Assembly: GCA_964442015.1 (NCBI GenBank)
Contig: CAYTYA010000021.1
Coordinates: 1 to 26,386 of the forward strand
Origin: GCA-002701945 sp964442015
Lineage (GTDB): Bacteria; Fidelibacterota; Marinisomatia; Marinisomatales; TCS55
Direction of reading: 5' to 3'
DNA length: 26,386 nt
Position 1 is the first letter of the stretch. Every line of letters starts with the position of its first letter. Both the position numbers and the translations under genes were made by a program. Of this stretch, positions 17,733-25,092 are shown piece after piece. The notes beneath the pieces are model-generated. The model saw only the letters and a program-made list of their open reading frames with translations, had not been told where the DNA came from and did no database searches.

Positions 17733-19784
17733 TTAAAAAGATTGAAAAATTATAATAATAATCACTCCAAAAAGAGCAAACAGCATATAGTTTTGTAAAC
17801 GTCCAGTCTGAATTTCTTTCAAAGATGATCCAGCTTTACCCATTGATCTACCAAGTCCATCTACGATAGTTTGATCAAGTCCATCATAATCTATCTTACC
17901 ACTAATGGTTGAGAGCCATTTTGTTATATGTCCAAAACCATTAATAAAATATTTATCGTATAAATCCCAATCGATATAAGAAACACGATTCGATAAACGC
18001 AAGAAAGGTTGATAAAGATATTTATTATAATTTTCATCAAAATAATATTTATTTAGAGACAGATCATAATAATGGTTCAATTTCTTCGACCAGTCATCAG
18101 CGGATACACTCTTTTTAATATATACTGTCCACGAAAGTAAAATACCTAACGATGCAACAAGAATAGATAAGATCATTGTAAGATTGTGACTGTGGTGTAT
18201 CCCTTCGGCTATATAATGAGCACTTGGATTACCAGGAACCATAGAATCTTTGGCCTTTATTAATTCCATAAACCAACCATGATCTGATAATGGATTAAAA
18301 TAAGGTAAGGTGTAAAAAATGAATACGCTAAGCGAGCTTAAAAGAATCAATGGAAAAACCATAGGTTTTGGAGATTCATGTATATCTTTATATACATTTG
18401 GCAATTTAGGCTCATTATGAAAGGTCATAAAAATTAGTCTAAACATGTAAAAAGCTGTAATTAAAGCAGCAGAAAAACCAAAAACTGGTAAAAGAAAATG
18501 CTGTGGATGATGACTGGCAAATGAAAGAGTTCCTGCTAGAACTGCATCTTTAGATAAAAAGCCTGAAAATAAAGGAACCCCTGAAATTGCAAGTGTAGCG
18601 ATTAACATAGTCCAATATGTAATAGGCATTTTTGATTTAAATCCACCCATATTTCTCATATCCTGCGGATCAGTATCATGATCTTTTAAGTTATGTAAAG
18701 AATGATGCATAGCATGTATAACACTTCCTGAACCATAAAATAGACATGCCTTAAACATTGCATGAGTAACTAAATGGAAAAAACCTGCGACATATGCCCC
18801 TGTACCCACTGCTAAAATCATGTACCCCAATTGGCTAACAGTGGAATATGCTAACACTTTTTTTATATCATTCTGCGTTATTGCAATTGTTGCTGCAAAA
18901 ATTGCTGTAAATCCTCCTGTATAAGCAATAAAGAGTAACGCATCTGGTGTAAATAATGGGAATAGTCTCACAGAAAGATAAACACCAGCGGCAACCATTG
19001 TTGCTGCATGCATCAATGCAGAAACTGGTGTAGGGCCCTCCATCGCATCCGGCAACCAAATATGCAAAGGAAACTGAGATGATTTTCCGACTGCACCCAT
19101 AAATAAACCAATTCCAGCAAATGTCAATAGTGTACCAGATATTGTCCCTTTTGCTACTCCTTCAAAAATCTCTGCATAATTAAAAGTTCCTAAAGCAGTG
19201 AATACTATCATTAATCCAATAAAAAAACCTATATCTCCCACCCTATTCGTTAGGAAAGCTTTTTTACTTGCATCAGCAGCAGAATTTTTTTCAAACCAAT
19301 GGCCAATTAATAAATAAGAACTGACCCCAACTAATTCCCAAAAAATATATAGGGAAACAAGATTATTCGCCAAAACGATACCATTCATACTAAAGGTAAA
19401 AAGCCCAAGATAAGCGTAGTATCTAGAATATCGAATATCACCTTCCATATATTTAGTCGAAAAAATATGCGTCATAGTTGATATCAGAGAGACAACAAGA
19501 AGCATAATTATTGTGATATTATCAATTAAGAAACCAAGCTTAATTTTAAAATCACCCAGATCCATCCATGTAAAAGAAGCCTCATGCTTGAATAAAGGGT
19601 CGTGCGATAGTAACATACTACCAAACATGGCTAATGATAATATTAAGGTAAGTACAATTGTACCAATTGCTACGATATCCCCTTGCCGATGCAACCGCTT
19701 ACCAACAAAAATTAAAATAGTAAATGATACCAGAGGTAAGAATAATATACCTAGAGCATAATTAATTAACATGTCCCCAGTCAT
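17733..19784 (-). CDS. nuoL: NADH-quinone oxidoreductase (complex I) subunit L
   Basis: NuoL is the distal antiporter-like pump with the long lateral helix that runs along the membrane arm. The 683-residue protein is longer than Escherichia coli NuoL (613). Essential residues are visible: Glu150 (IFWELVGVSSYLLIGHWFE), Lys234 (GKSSQFPLHIWLPDAM), and His337, His341 and Lys345 in the FHLVTHAMFKACLFY segment. The region after about residue 500 contains the hydrophobic helices, amphipathic stretch and terminal membrane anchor expected of the lateral helix. The start overlaps nuoK by 4 bases (ATGA). The C-terminal extension distinguishes it from NuoM, NuoN and MrpA-type subunits. Confidence 0.97.
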   Translation of the reverse strand: MTGDMLINYALGILFLPLVSFTILIFVGKRLHRQGDIVAIGTIVLTLILSLAMFGSMLLSHDPLFKHEASFTWMDLGDFKIKLGFLIDNITIIMLLVVSLISTMTHIFSTKYMEGDIRYSRYYAYLGLFTFSMNGIVLANNLVSLYIFWELVGVSSYLLIGHWFEKNSAADASKKAFLTNRVGDIGFFIGLMIVFTALGTFNYAEIFEGVAKGTISGTLLTFAGIGLFMGAVGKSSQFPLHIWLPDAMEGPTPVSALMHAATMVAAGVYLSVRLFPLFTPDALLFIAYTGGFTAIFAATIAITQNDIKKVLAYSTVSQLGYMILAVGTGAYVAGFFHLVTHAMFKACLFYGSGSVIHAMHHSLHNLKDHDTDPQDMRNMGGFKSKMPITYWTMLIATLAISGVPLFSGFLSKDAVLAGTLSFASHHPQHFLLPVFGFSAALITAFYMFRLIFMTFHNEPKLPNVYKDIHESPKPMVFPLILLSSLSVFIFYTLPYFNPLSDHGWFMELIKAKDSMVPGNPSAHYIAEGIHHSHNLTMILSILVASLGILLSWTVYIKKSVSADDWSKKLNHYYDLSLNKYYFDENYNKYLYQPFLRLSNRVSYIDWDLYDKYFINGFGHITKWLSTISGKIDYDGLDQTIVDGLGRSMGKAGSSLKEIQTGRLQNYMLFALFGVIIIIIFQSF

Positions 19785-20086
19785 AATTTTAATTCTCTTG
19801 CATCATCTATATTAACTGTATCAAGATTATTAAATACATTTATTATAATTGCTAATGCAACAGCTGCTTCTGCCGCTGCCATGATAATAACAAACAGTGC
19901 AAAAACCTGTCCGCTAAAGTTCATTCCTCCAAAACGCGCAAAAGCAACAAAATTAATATTTGCGGAATTCAATATTAACTCAACTCCCATCAAAACTGCG
20001 ATTCCATTTCTGCGAGTGATGACTCCATATAATCCAAGAGAAAATAGGATTGCACTTATATAAAGGTAAGTTTGAAGATTATCCAT
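19781..20086 (-). CDS. nuoK: NADH-quinone oxidoreductase (complex I) subunit K
   Basis: NuoK is a three-helix membrane subunit in the proton path. With the ATG at 20086 it is 101 residues, matching the family's usual 100. The two buried glutamates are Glu36 (GVELILNSAN) and Glu73 (AAAEAAVALA), matching Escherichia coli Glu36 and Glu72. A TTG directly before the ATG could add one residue, but the ATG is favoured because it forms a TGATG overlap with the nuoJ stop. The end overlaps nuoL by four bases. Identification is secure. Confidence 0.96.
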   Translation of the reverse strand: MDNLQTYLYISAILFSLGLYGVITRRNGIAVLMGVELILNSANINFVAFARFGGMNFSGQVFALFVIIMAAAEAAVALAIIINVFNNLDTVNIDDARELKL

Positions 20087-20574
20087 CAATTCGTGTTTCT
20101 CGATAACATTGCAGCGCCAATTAAAGCACCCAATAAAAGTAAAGACGCAACCTCAAAGGGAAGTAAGTACTCCATCATTAACAATCTTCCTATGCTTTCA
20201 GCGGTCTGAGTTGGCTCTGCAGAAGAAAGCTGCAGCCAGGAGGTGTTTTTGATCATTGGAATTAAGAAACCTAAGACACCTAATGTAACTACAGCGCCAA
20301 CCCCTCGTTGCAAACTTGTATGTGATATATTAACAGAACTTATCTTATTGGTTAACATAATACCAAAAATTAAAAGGACTAAAATCCCTCCTATATAAAC
20401 GACCACTTGAACACCTGCCATAAAATCCGCCCACATGAAAATATATAAACCAGCAACACCAAAAAGTGTAAACAATAATGCTATTGCAGAGTACAATAAC
20501 TGCTTTGAAATCACCACCATCAATGCTGAACCAAGCGTAATTGCTATAATTAATCCAAAAGCAATATTATCCAT
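20086..20574 (-). CDS. nuoJ: NADH-quinone oxidoreductase (complex I) subunit J
   Basis: NuoJ is a five-helix membrane subunit linking the quinone site to the pumping arm. The 162-residue protein contains the conserved third-helix region FMAGVQVVVYIGGILVLLIF (about 50-69), where the tyrosine and glycines form the flexible helix, and terminal hydrophobic helices. It starts immediately after the nuoI stop (TAAATG, no gap) and its stop shares one base with the nuoK ATG. Short-range coupling suggests equal expression of I, J and K. Identification is secure by motif and order. Confidence 0.96.
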   Translation of the reverse strand: MDNIAFGLIIAITLGSALMVVISKQLLYSAIALLFTLFGVAGLYIFMWADFMAGVQVVVYIGGILVLLIFGIMLTNKISSVNISHTSLQRGVGAVVTLGVLGFLIPMIKNTSWLQLSSAEPTQTAESIGRLLMMEYLLPFEVASLLLLGALIGAAMLSRNTN

Positions 20575-21159
20575 TTAGCTTTCTCCACCTTCAGAAACAG
20601 ACGTCGCACTTTCAATCTCTTCATCAGAAACTTTTTTTGCAAAACGAAATATTAGATCATTACGATCATACTCAGAAAACTCATAATCGATTTCATGTTT
20701 CTCTGAATTTGGTCCACCCGTCATATAAATACATTCCTCTGGACAAGGGTATGTGCATAAATTGCAATAACAACATTCCGTCATATCAATATCAAATCTT
20801 GAAACAACCATTGCTTTCTTTGTTCCATTTGCTGTGACACCCGTGTGACCAATACTACGTATATCTTCCCCTCTATTGGGGACTTTTACTGTATCAATTT
20901 TAATACAATCTACTGGGCAAGCCCTTTCACACTTTAAGCAACCAATACAGTCGTCAATATCTACATGCAACCTTGACCTAATTACATTGTAATTACTATG
21001 ATCAAAACCAATGTCCCTTTCAGGCCGAGGCCATCTTTCTTCTGGATATTGCAATGTAACATTATCGTGACGTATAGATAATAAATGCTGTAAAGTAACT
21101 CTCATTCCAGTCATCATCGTCGTGATAGTTTCCCAAATATTTTTTAAATAATTGCCCAT
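20575..21159 (-). CDS. nuoI: NADH-quinone oxidoreductase (complex I) subunit I, two [4Fe-4S] clusters
   Basis: NuoI carries clusters N6a and N6b that pass electrons to N2 in NuoB. The 194-residue protein has two CxxCxxCxxxCP motifs: Cys71, 74, 77, 81 and Cys129, 132, 135, 139. The linker between them is about 47 residues, longer than in Escherichia coli, where it is roughly 28; it includes KVPNRGEDIRSIGHTGVTANG. I remember a similar long linker in Chlorobi and Bacteroidota NuoI, consistent with an FCB-group host, but I could not check this. With no NuoG, NuoF or NuoE in the cluster, NuoI would be the outermost redox subunit encoded here and a possible docking surface for a ferredoxin. The start is 4 bp after nuoH. 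Confidence 0.96.
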   Translation of the reverse strand: MGNYLKNIWETITTMMTGMRVTLQHLLSIRHDNVTLQYPEERWPRPERDIGFDHSNYNVIRSRLHVDIDDCIGCLKCERACPVDCIKIDTVKVPNRGEDIRSIGHTGVTANGTKKAMVVSRFDIDMTECCYCNLCTYPCPEECIYMTGGPNSEKHEIDYEFSEYDRNDLIFRFAKKVSDEEIESATSVSEGGES

Positions 21160-21163
21160 AAGC

Positions 21164-22240
21164 TCATCCTACTATTAAATACCAAATGCCAACACCAAAA
21201 ATATTAAATAATGAAATAGGTATAAATCCCTTCCAGCAAACATCCATTAACTGATCGACTCTCAATCTTGGAAAAGTCCAACGAAACCATATCATCATAA
21301 ATATCAAAAACATACTTTTACTCATAAACCAAAACAAACCCCAACCAGGAGTATTAAACATCCCAGGAATAGGGCTTTGCCATCCTCCCATAAATGCTGC
21401 AGCGGCTACACCGCTGACTACAAACATATTTGCATATTCGCTTAAAAAGAAAAATGCATATCGCATACCCGAATATTCAGTAAATGCTCCAGCTACAAGC
21501 TCTGATTCTGCCTCAGGAATATCAAAAGGTGTACGATTACATTCCGCAACACCACTAATAAAAAAGATAATAAAAGCTAAAAAGGTAAATGGATTATTAA
21601 ATAGCAACCAATTTGGCAGGAAGCCCCAAACTAAGCCACTTTGATATTGAATAATTCCTTGCATACTCATTGTACTAGTTAACATAATTACTACTACAAT
21701 AGATAAAGCAGCTGGGATTTCATAACTAACAATCTGCGCAGCCGAACGCATTGCACCATATAAAGACCATTTGTTATTTGAACTCCATCCAGCTAATATG
21801 ATACCAATAACTCCTAACGAGCTAACAGCTAAGATATAAAATATACCAATATTCATATCTGCTATAATTATTGTCTGACTGAAAGGCAATGCTGAGAATG
21901 CAATAAATGCGCCAATAAAAACAATGAAAGGAGCTAGAATAAATAATTTCTTATCAGCGGCTGAAGGAATAATATCTTCTTTTAAAATTAACTTTAATGC
22001 ATCTGCTACAGGTTGAAGCAATCCCCATCTCCATGCATGCAAACCAACACCTTGCCCCATTGGACCAACCTTGTCCTGAATAAAAGAAGAAATTTTTAAT
22101 TCTCCATATATAGCAACTAATGCATATACAGCAATAAAGAGAAATACTGGTACAGCGCATAAGATTACCGCTACAATAAATGTAAGACCAGGCCAGGCTA
22201 CGCTCGTTGGGAGCCAATCAATAAGCTGATCAACAATCAT
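21164..22240 (-). CDS. nuoH: NADH-quinone oxidoreductase (complex I) subunit H
   Basis: NuoH forms the quinone chamber entrance together with NuoB and NuoD. The 358-residue, roughly eight-helix protein has the conserved LLQPVADALKLILKED loop, the SAAQIVSYEIP segment, the acidic VAECNRTPFDIPEAESELVAG loop (split glutamates facing the quinone cavity), and the FPRLRVDQLMD motif near the C-terminus. It is a little longer than the Escherichia coli protein (325). The start overlaps nuoD by four bases (ATGA). Identification is secure. Confidence 0.97.
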   Translation of the reverse strand: MIVDQLIDWLPTSVAWPGLTFIVAVILCAVPVFLFIAVYALVAIYGELKISSFIQDKVGPMGQGVGLHAWRWGLLQPVADALKLILKEDIIPSAADKKLFILAPFIVFIGAFIAFSALPFSQTIIIADMNIGIFYILAVSSLGVIGIILAGWSSNNKWSLYGAMRSAAQIVSYEIPAALSIVVVIMLTSTMSMQGIIQYQSGLVWGFLPNWLLFNNPFTFLAFIIFFISGVAECNRTPFDIPEAESELVAGAFTEYSGMRYAFFFLSEYANMFVVSGVAAAAFMGGWQSPIPGMFNTPGWGLFWFMSKSMFLIFMMIWFRWTFPRLRVDQLMDVCWKGFIPISLFNIFGVGIWYLIVG

Positions 22241-23358
22241 CGATCAATCTCTCCTAAAACAATATCAAGACTTCCTAAGATGGCTATTACATCGGAGAGC
22301 ATCCACCCTCTAGATATTTCATTAAGAACACTTAGAGCCGTAAAAGCAGGGGAACGCATTTTTAATCGATATGGCTGAGGTGAGCCATCACTAATTATAT
22401 AGTAAGCTAAATCACCTCTAGGGCTTTCAGTTCTCTGGTATATTGATCCTTTTGGTGGTCGAATTTTCTTAGGAATAGCCTGATGCACATCCCCATCCTG
22501 CGGAAGATCTTTTAATGCTTGACGCAAAATTTTTGCGCTTTCAGTCATTTCTAGCATTCGGACATAAAATCGATCCCAACAATCACCAGTAGTACCAACA
22601 GTTCCTTCTCCAACTGGTACATCAAAATCAAAACGCTCATAAATCGAATACGGTTCATCTTTGCGTAAATCCCATTTAACGCCAGATCCCCTTAAGTTTG
22701 GACCTGAAACTCCATAGCTAATGGCAACTTCTGGGGGTAAGACGCCTACGTCTGCCGTTCTTTCTATAAAAATCTTATTATAAGTTAATATTTCATTGTA
22801 CTCTTTTAATTTGGGTTCAAAATAATCTAAAAAACCATATACAGTTTCAACGAATCCAACAGGAAGATCATGAGAAACGCCACCTACCCACATATAATTA
22901 TATAATAATCTTGCTCCACATGTCAGTTCAAAAATATCAAGAATACGTTCACGATCTCTAAACATATAAAGAAAAGGAGTAAAAGCACCCACATCAAGTC
23001 CATACACGCCTAAGGCAAGAAGATGGCTGGCAATTCGATTCAATTCAGCCATAATTATTCGAATATATTCAACACGATCGGGGACTTTAATTTCCATTAG
23101 CTTTTCCATTGCCACAACATATCCAAAATTGTTATTCATGGATGCGATGTAATCGCAACGATCAGTAAATGGAATAACTTGTTCGTAAGTAGAATTCTCA
23201 CAATGTTTTTCAAAACATCGATGTAAGTATCCTATAATAGGCTCTATATCAGAAACAATCTCGCCATCAGTGACTACTTTTAAACGTAGAACACCATGCG
23301 TACTAGGGTGTTGAGGCCCTATGTTTAAAACCATTTGATCGCCTTTTACTATTCCCAT
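22237..23358 (-). CDS. nuoD: NADH-quinone oxidoreductase (complex I) subunit D
   Basis: NuoD is the 49-kDa subunit that, with NuoB, builds the quinone-reduction site. The 373-residue protein is unfused to NuoC. It shows GPQHPSTHGVLRL (14-26), with the quinone-site histidine in THG, and DYIASMNNNFGYVVAMEKL (69-87), where Tyr80 aligns with the known quinone-binding tyrosine. The RGDLAYYIISDGS and C-terminal DIVLGEIDR endings are typical. It overlaps nuoC by 10 bases and nuoH by 4. A hydrogenase large subunit is excluded because the nickel-binding cysteines are absent. Confidence 0.97.
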   Translation of the reverse strand: MGIVKGDQMVLNIGPQHPSTHGVLRLKVVTDGEIVSDIEPIIGYLHRCFEKHCENSTYEQVIPFTDRCDYIASMNNNFGYVVAMEKLMEIKVPDRVEYIRIIMAELNRIASHLLALGVYGLDVGAFTPFLYMFRDRERILDIFELTCGARLLYNYMWVGGVSHDLPVGFVETVYGFLDYFEPKLKEYNEILTYNKIFIERTADVGVLPPEVAISYGVSGPNLRGSGVKWDLRKDEPYSIYERFDFDVPVGEGTVGTTGDCWDRFYVRMLEMTESAKILRQALKDLPQDGDVHQAIPKKIRPPKGSIYQRTESPRGDLAYYIISDGSPQPYRLKMRSPAFTALSVLNEISRGWMLSDVIAILGSLDIVLGEIDR

Positions 23359-24050
23359 CCTTCTTTCACCTTTGGAACTACAATGCCATGATATGTTTCT
23401 TGGACTTCATAATCTTTTCTTAATGGCCATCCTTCCCAATCCTCAGGAAGTAATATCCTTGTAAGATCTCTATGGCCTTCAAATTCGATTCCATACATAT
23501 CATATGTTTCTCTTTCAAACCAATCCCCAATTCGCCATATAGATTCAACTGATGGAACTTTTGCTTTATTACGTGGACAAGAAATCCTTATTTCAACTGC
23601 ATGACGATGAGTCATGGAATGCAAATTATATCTAACTTCTAAATCAGATTCTTCCCCTAGATCTACTCCAGTTATGCACTGTAAAGAATCAAATAAGCAC
23701 GATGGGTCATCACGCAAAAACGTGGAAATTACCAACCAATTCTTAGATTGAATTTGGATATGTTCTTGAGAAGATAATTCTTTGTTAATATCATCGGGAA
23801 ATTGCTGAATAAGTAATTCAGCTATATGTTCATTAGTTGTTTTAGCCTGTTTTGAATCTGATGAATCATTTGAATTTTCATCAGGGTTTGCTTCCGTTTC
23901 TTCTTTGGCAGCTTCTCGTTTTGCTTTTACAAGAGCTGCTTTCGCCTTCGAACGAGTAACACGATCTTCAATATTATTGACCGCATCCATATCTCCTTCT
24001 AATGCTTTTTCAACAGCTTCTTTAATCAGCTGTTCTAAATTGTCAGTCAT
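23349..24050 (-). CDS. nuoC: NADH-quinone oxidoreductase (complex I) subunit C with charged N-terminal extension
   Basis: NuoC is the 30-kDa hydrophilic subunit that packs against NuoD and NuoB. Residues from about 73 to 233 are the standard domain, with SIWRIGDWFERETYDMYGI (170-188) and LRKDYEV near the end. Residues 1-72 form an unusual extension: an acidic and basic predicted helical stretch (1-50, LIKEAVEKALEGD then SKAKAALVKAKREAAKEE) followed by a low-complexity Asn/Asp/Ser linker (51-72). The ATG overlaps the nuoB stop (ATGA), so the extension is real coding sequence and not a wrong start. Its role is unknown. The end overlaps nuoD by 10 bases. Confidence 0.95.
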   Translation of the reverse strand: MTDNLEQLIKEAVEKALEGDMDAVNNIEDRVTRSKAKAALVKAKREAAKEETEANPDENSNDSSDSKQAKTTNEHIAELLIQQFPDDINKELSSQEHIQIQSKNWLVISTFLRDDPSCLFDSLQCITGVDLGEESDLEVRYNLHSMTHRHAVEIRISCPRNKAKVPSVESIWRIGDWFERETYDMYGIEFEGHRDLTRILLPEDWEGWPLRKDYEVQETYHGIVVPKVKEGWE

Positions 24051-24538
24051 GCAGTCTTCCGCGTAAGAGGTCGTTCACTTTGTATCTTTTCTTGAAGTTT
24101 TAATAATCCTTCAATTAATGCTTCCGGTCTTGGTGGACATCCTGGTACATACACATCCACTGGCACTACCAAATCAACCCCTTTTAAGACATGATACCCA
24201 TGTTGCCAATACGGCCCTCCACTTGTGGCGCAGCTACCCATGGAGATAACGTATTTAGGATTTGCCATCTGTTCATAGAGTTTCTTTACTCGAAGAGCCA
24301 TTTTTAAAGTAACTGTTCCCGCTACAATCATTACATCTGCTTGCCTTGGAGATGATCTTGGAATCATTCCAATTCGCATCAAATCATGTCTACTAGCTGC
24401 CGTTGCCATCATTTCAATCGCACAACATGCTAGTCCAAATTGAAAAAACCAAGGAGATGTAGATCTTGCCCAGCCTAATAATTTATCAAGTGATGCAACA
24501 ACTACATTATCCTGAAACTTGTTTTCAAATACTCCCAA
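24047..24538 (-). CDS. nuoB: NADH-quinone oxidoreductase (complex I) subunit B, cluster N2
   Basis: NuoB holds the terminal [4Fe-4S] cluster N2 beside the quinone. From a TTG at 24538 it is 163 residues, with ligands Cys38 and Cys39 (LACCAIEMM), Cys103 (GSCATSGGPY) and Cys134 (GCPPRPEA). I favour the TTG because an AAGGAG Shine-Dalgarno lies six bases upstream and the overlap with nuoA is only 14 bases. The alternative ATG at 24589 would give 180 residues with a lysine-rich leader and a 65-base overlap. The end overlaps nuoC by four bases. Function is secure; the start is probable. Confidence 0.94.
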   Translation of the reverse strand: MGVFENKFQDNVVVASLDKLLGWARSTSPWFFQFGLACCAIEMMATAASRHDLMRIGMIPRSSPRQADVMIVAGTVTLKMALRVKKLYEQMANPKYVISMGSCATSGGPYWQHGYHVLKGVDLVVPVDVYVPGCPPRPEALIEGLLKLQEKIQSERPLTRKTA

Positions 24539-24959
24539 TAGCTTCTCCTTCCCTTTGCGAAGCTTTTTGACGATATCGCCCTCTACCATACTTCACATTA
24601 TATTTTACCCAATCCAAATCACCTTTTTTCCAAACATATGCTAAGCCTACAATCAATATGAGTAAAAAGATTCCCATTTCAACAAATGCTACCATACCCA
24701 TATCTTTAAAAACCATGGCCCATGGAAATAAAAATACTACTTCAACATCAAAAATAAGAAATATGAGCGCTATGACATAAAAACGAATATTGAACTGCAC
24801 CCAAGCAGAACCTTCCGGTTCTTCACCACATTCATAATTATCAAGTTTATCTGGGGTCTTATCGCTAGGGGCTACTAAACTTTGAATAAATAAAGGAACA
24901 TATACTAAAACTATTGCTAGCATAGCAAAGATTAAAACGGTTCCAAAGTCACGGTACAT
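24525..24959 (-). CDS. nuoA: NADH-quinone oxidoreductase (complex I) subunit A
   Basis: NuoA is a three-helix membrane subunit at the junction of the two arms of complex I. From the ATG at 24959 it is 144 residues, with the YECGEEP loop (42-48) and FDVEVVFLFPWA (70-81), whose Asp71 and Glu73 match essential acidic residues. A GTG at 24986 would add nine residues (a lysine- and cysteine-containing leader) but is not family-like; neither start has a clear Shine-Dalgarno. It is the first gene of the block, divergent from proline dehydrogenase. The end overlaps nuoB. Identification is secure. Confidence 0.96.
   Translation of the reverse strand: MYRDFGTVLIFAMLAIVLVYVPLFIQSLVAPSDKTPDKLDNYECGEEPEGSAWVQFNIRFYVIALIFLIFDVEVVFLFPWAMVFKDMGMVAFVEMGIFLLILIVGLAYVWKKGDLDWVKYNVKYGRGRYRQKASQREGEAIGSI
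24545..24550 (-). promoter_or_regulatory. Shine-Dalgarno AAGGAG inside nuoA deciding the nuoB start
   Basis: Reading the minus strand, AAGGAG is followed by six bases and TTG at 24538. The motif is a perfect anti-16S match at ideal spacing. It lies in the last codons of nuoA, so nuoB initiation is probably coupled to nuoA translation. Confidence 0.65.
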
Positions 24960-24989
24960 TATATTTATACAGCTTTTCGCAAGCACTGA

Positions 24990-25018
24990 ATTTAGCTGAA
25001 TGCTTTTTCTGTAGTCAA
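24990..25018 (-). promoter_or_regulatory. Candidate sigma-70-type promoter for the nuo-nqr block
   Basis: On the minus strand TTGACT (25018-25013), a 17-base spacer and CTAAAT (24995-24990) lie upstream of the nuoA ATG. The -35 matches five of six consensus bases, the -10 only three of six. Transcription would begin close to 24984, leaving a leader of about 25 bases and excluding the GTG at 24986 as a start codon. No other clear promoter was seen inside the nuo-nqr block. Confidence 0.35.
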
Positions 25019-25030
25019 GCCAAACTTCAC

Positions 25031-25036
25031 TATAAT
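25031..25036 (+). promoter_or_regulatory. Candidate -10 box (TATAAT) for proline dehydrogenase
   Basis: A perfect TATAAT lies 56 bases upstream of the proline dehydrogenase ATG. No good -35 is visible 16-18 bases further up, so an activator or simple A+T bias is possible. If real, it overlaps the region just upstream of the nuoA -35, making the two divergent promoters close neighbours. Confidence 0.3.
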
Positions 25037-25092
25037 TTTATGTCAGCAAAGCAATTGGCAACATTAAGAGCAATATCCTAAATTATACGATC

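Noticed and set aside
18868..19059. Minus-strand alternative frame inside nuoL rich in cysteine
   Set aside because: It is a shadow of the conserved NuoL pumping motif region; the cysteines arise from frame shift of Ala/Met/Val codons.
14658..19784. Possibility that nuoL, nuoM and nuoN are Mrp-type antiporter genes
   Set aside because: They follow nuoA-K in standard order, NuoL has the lateral-helix C-terminus, and no mrpB/C/E/F/G-like small genes are present.
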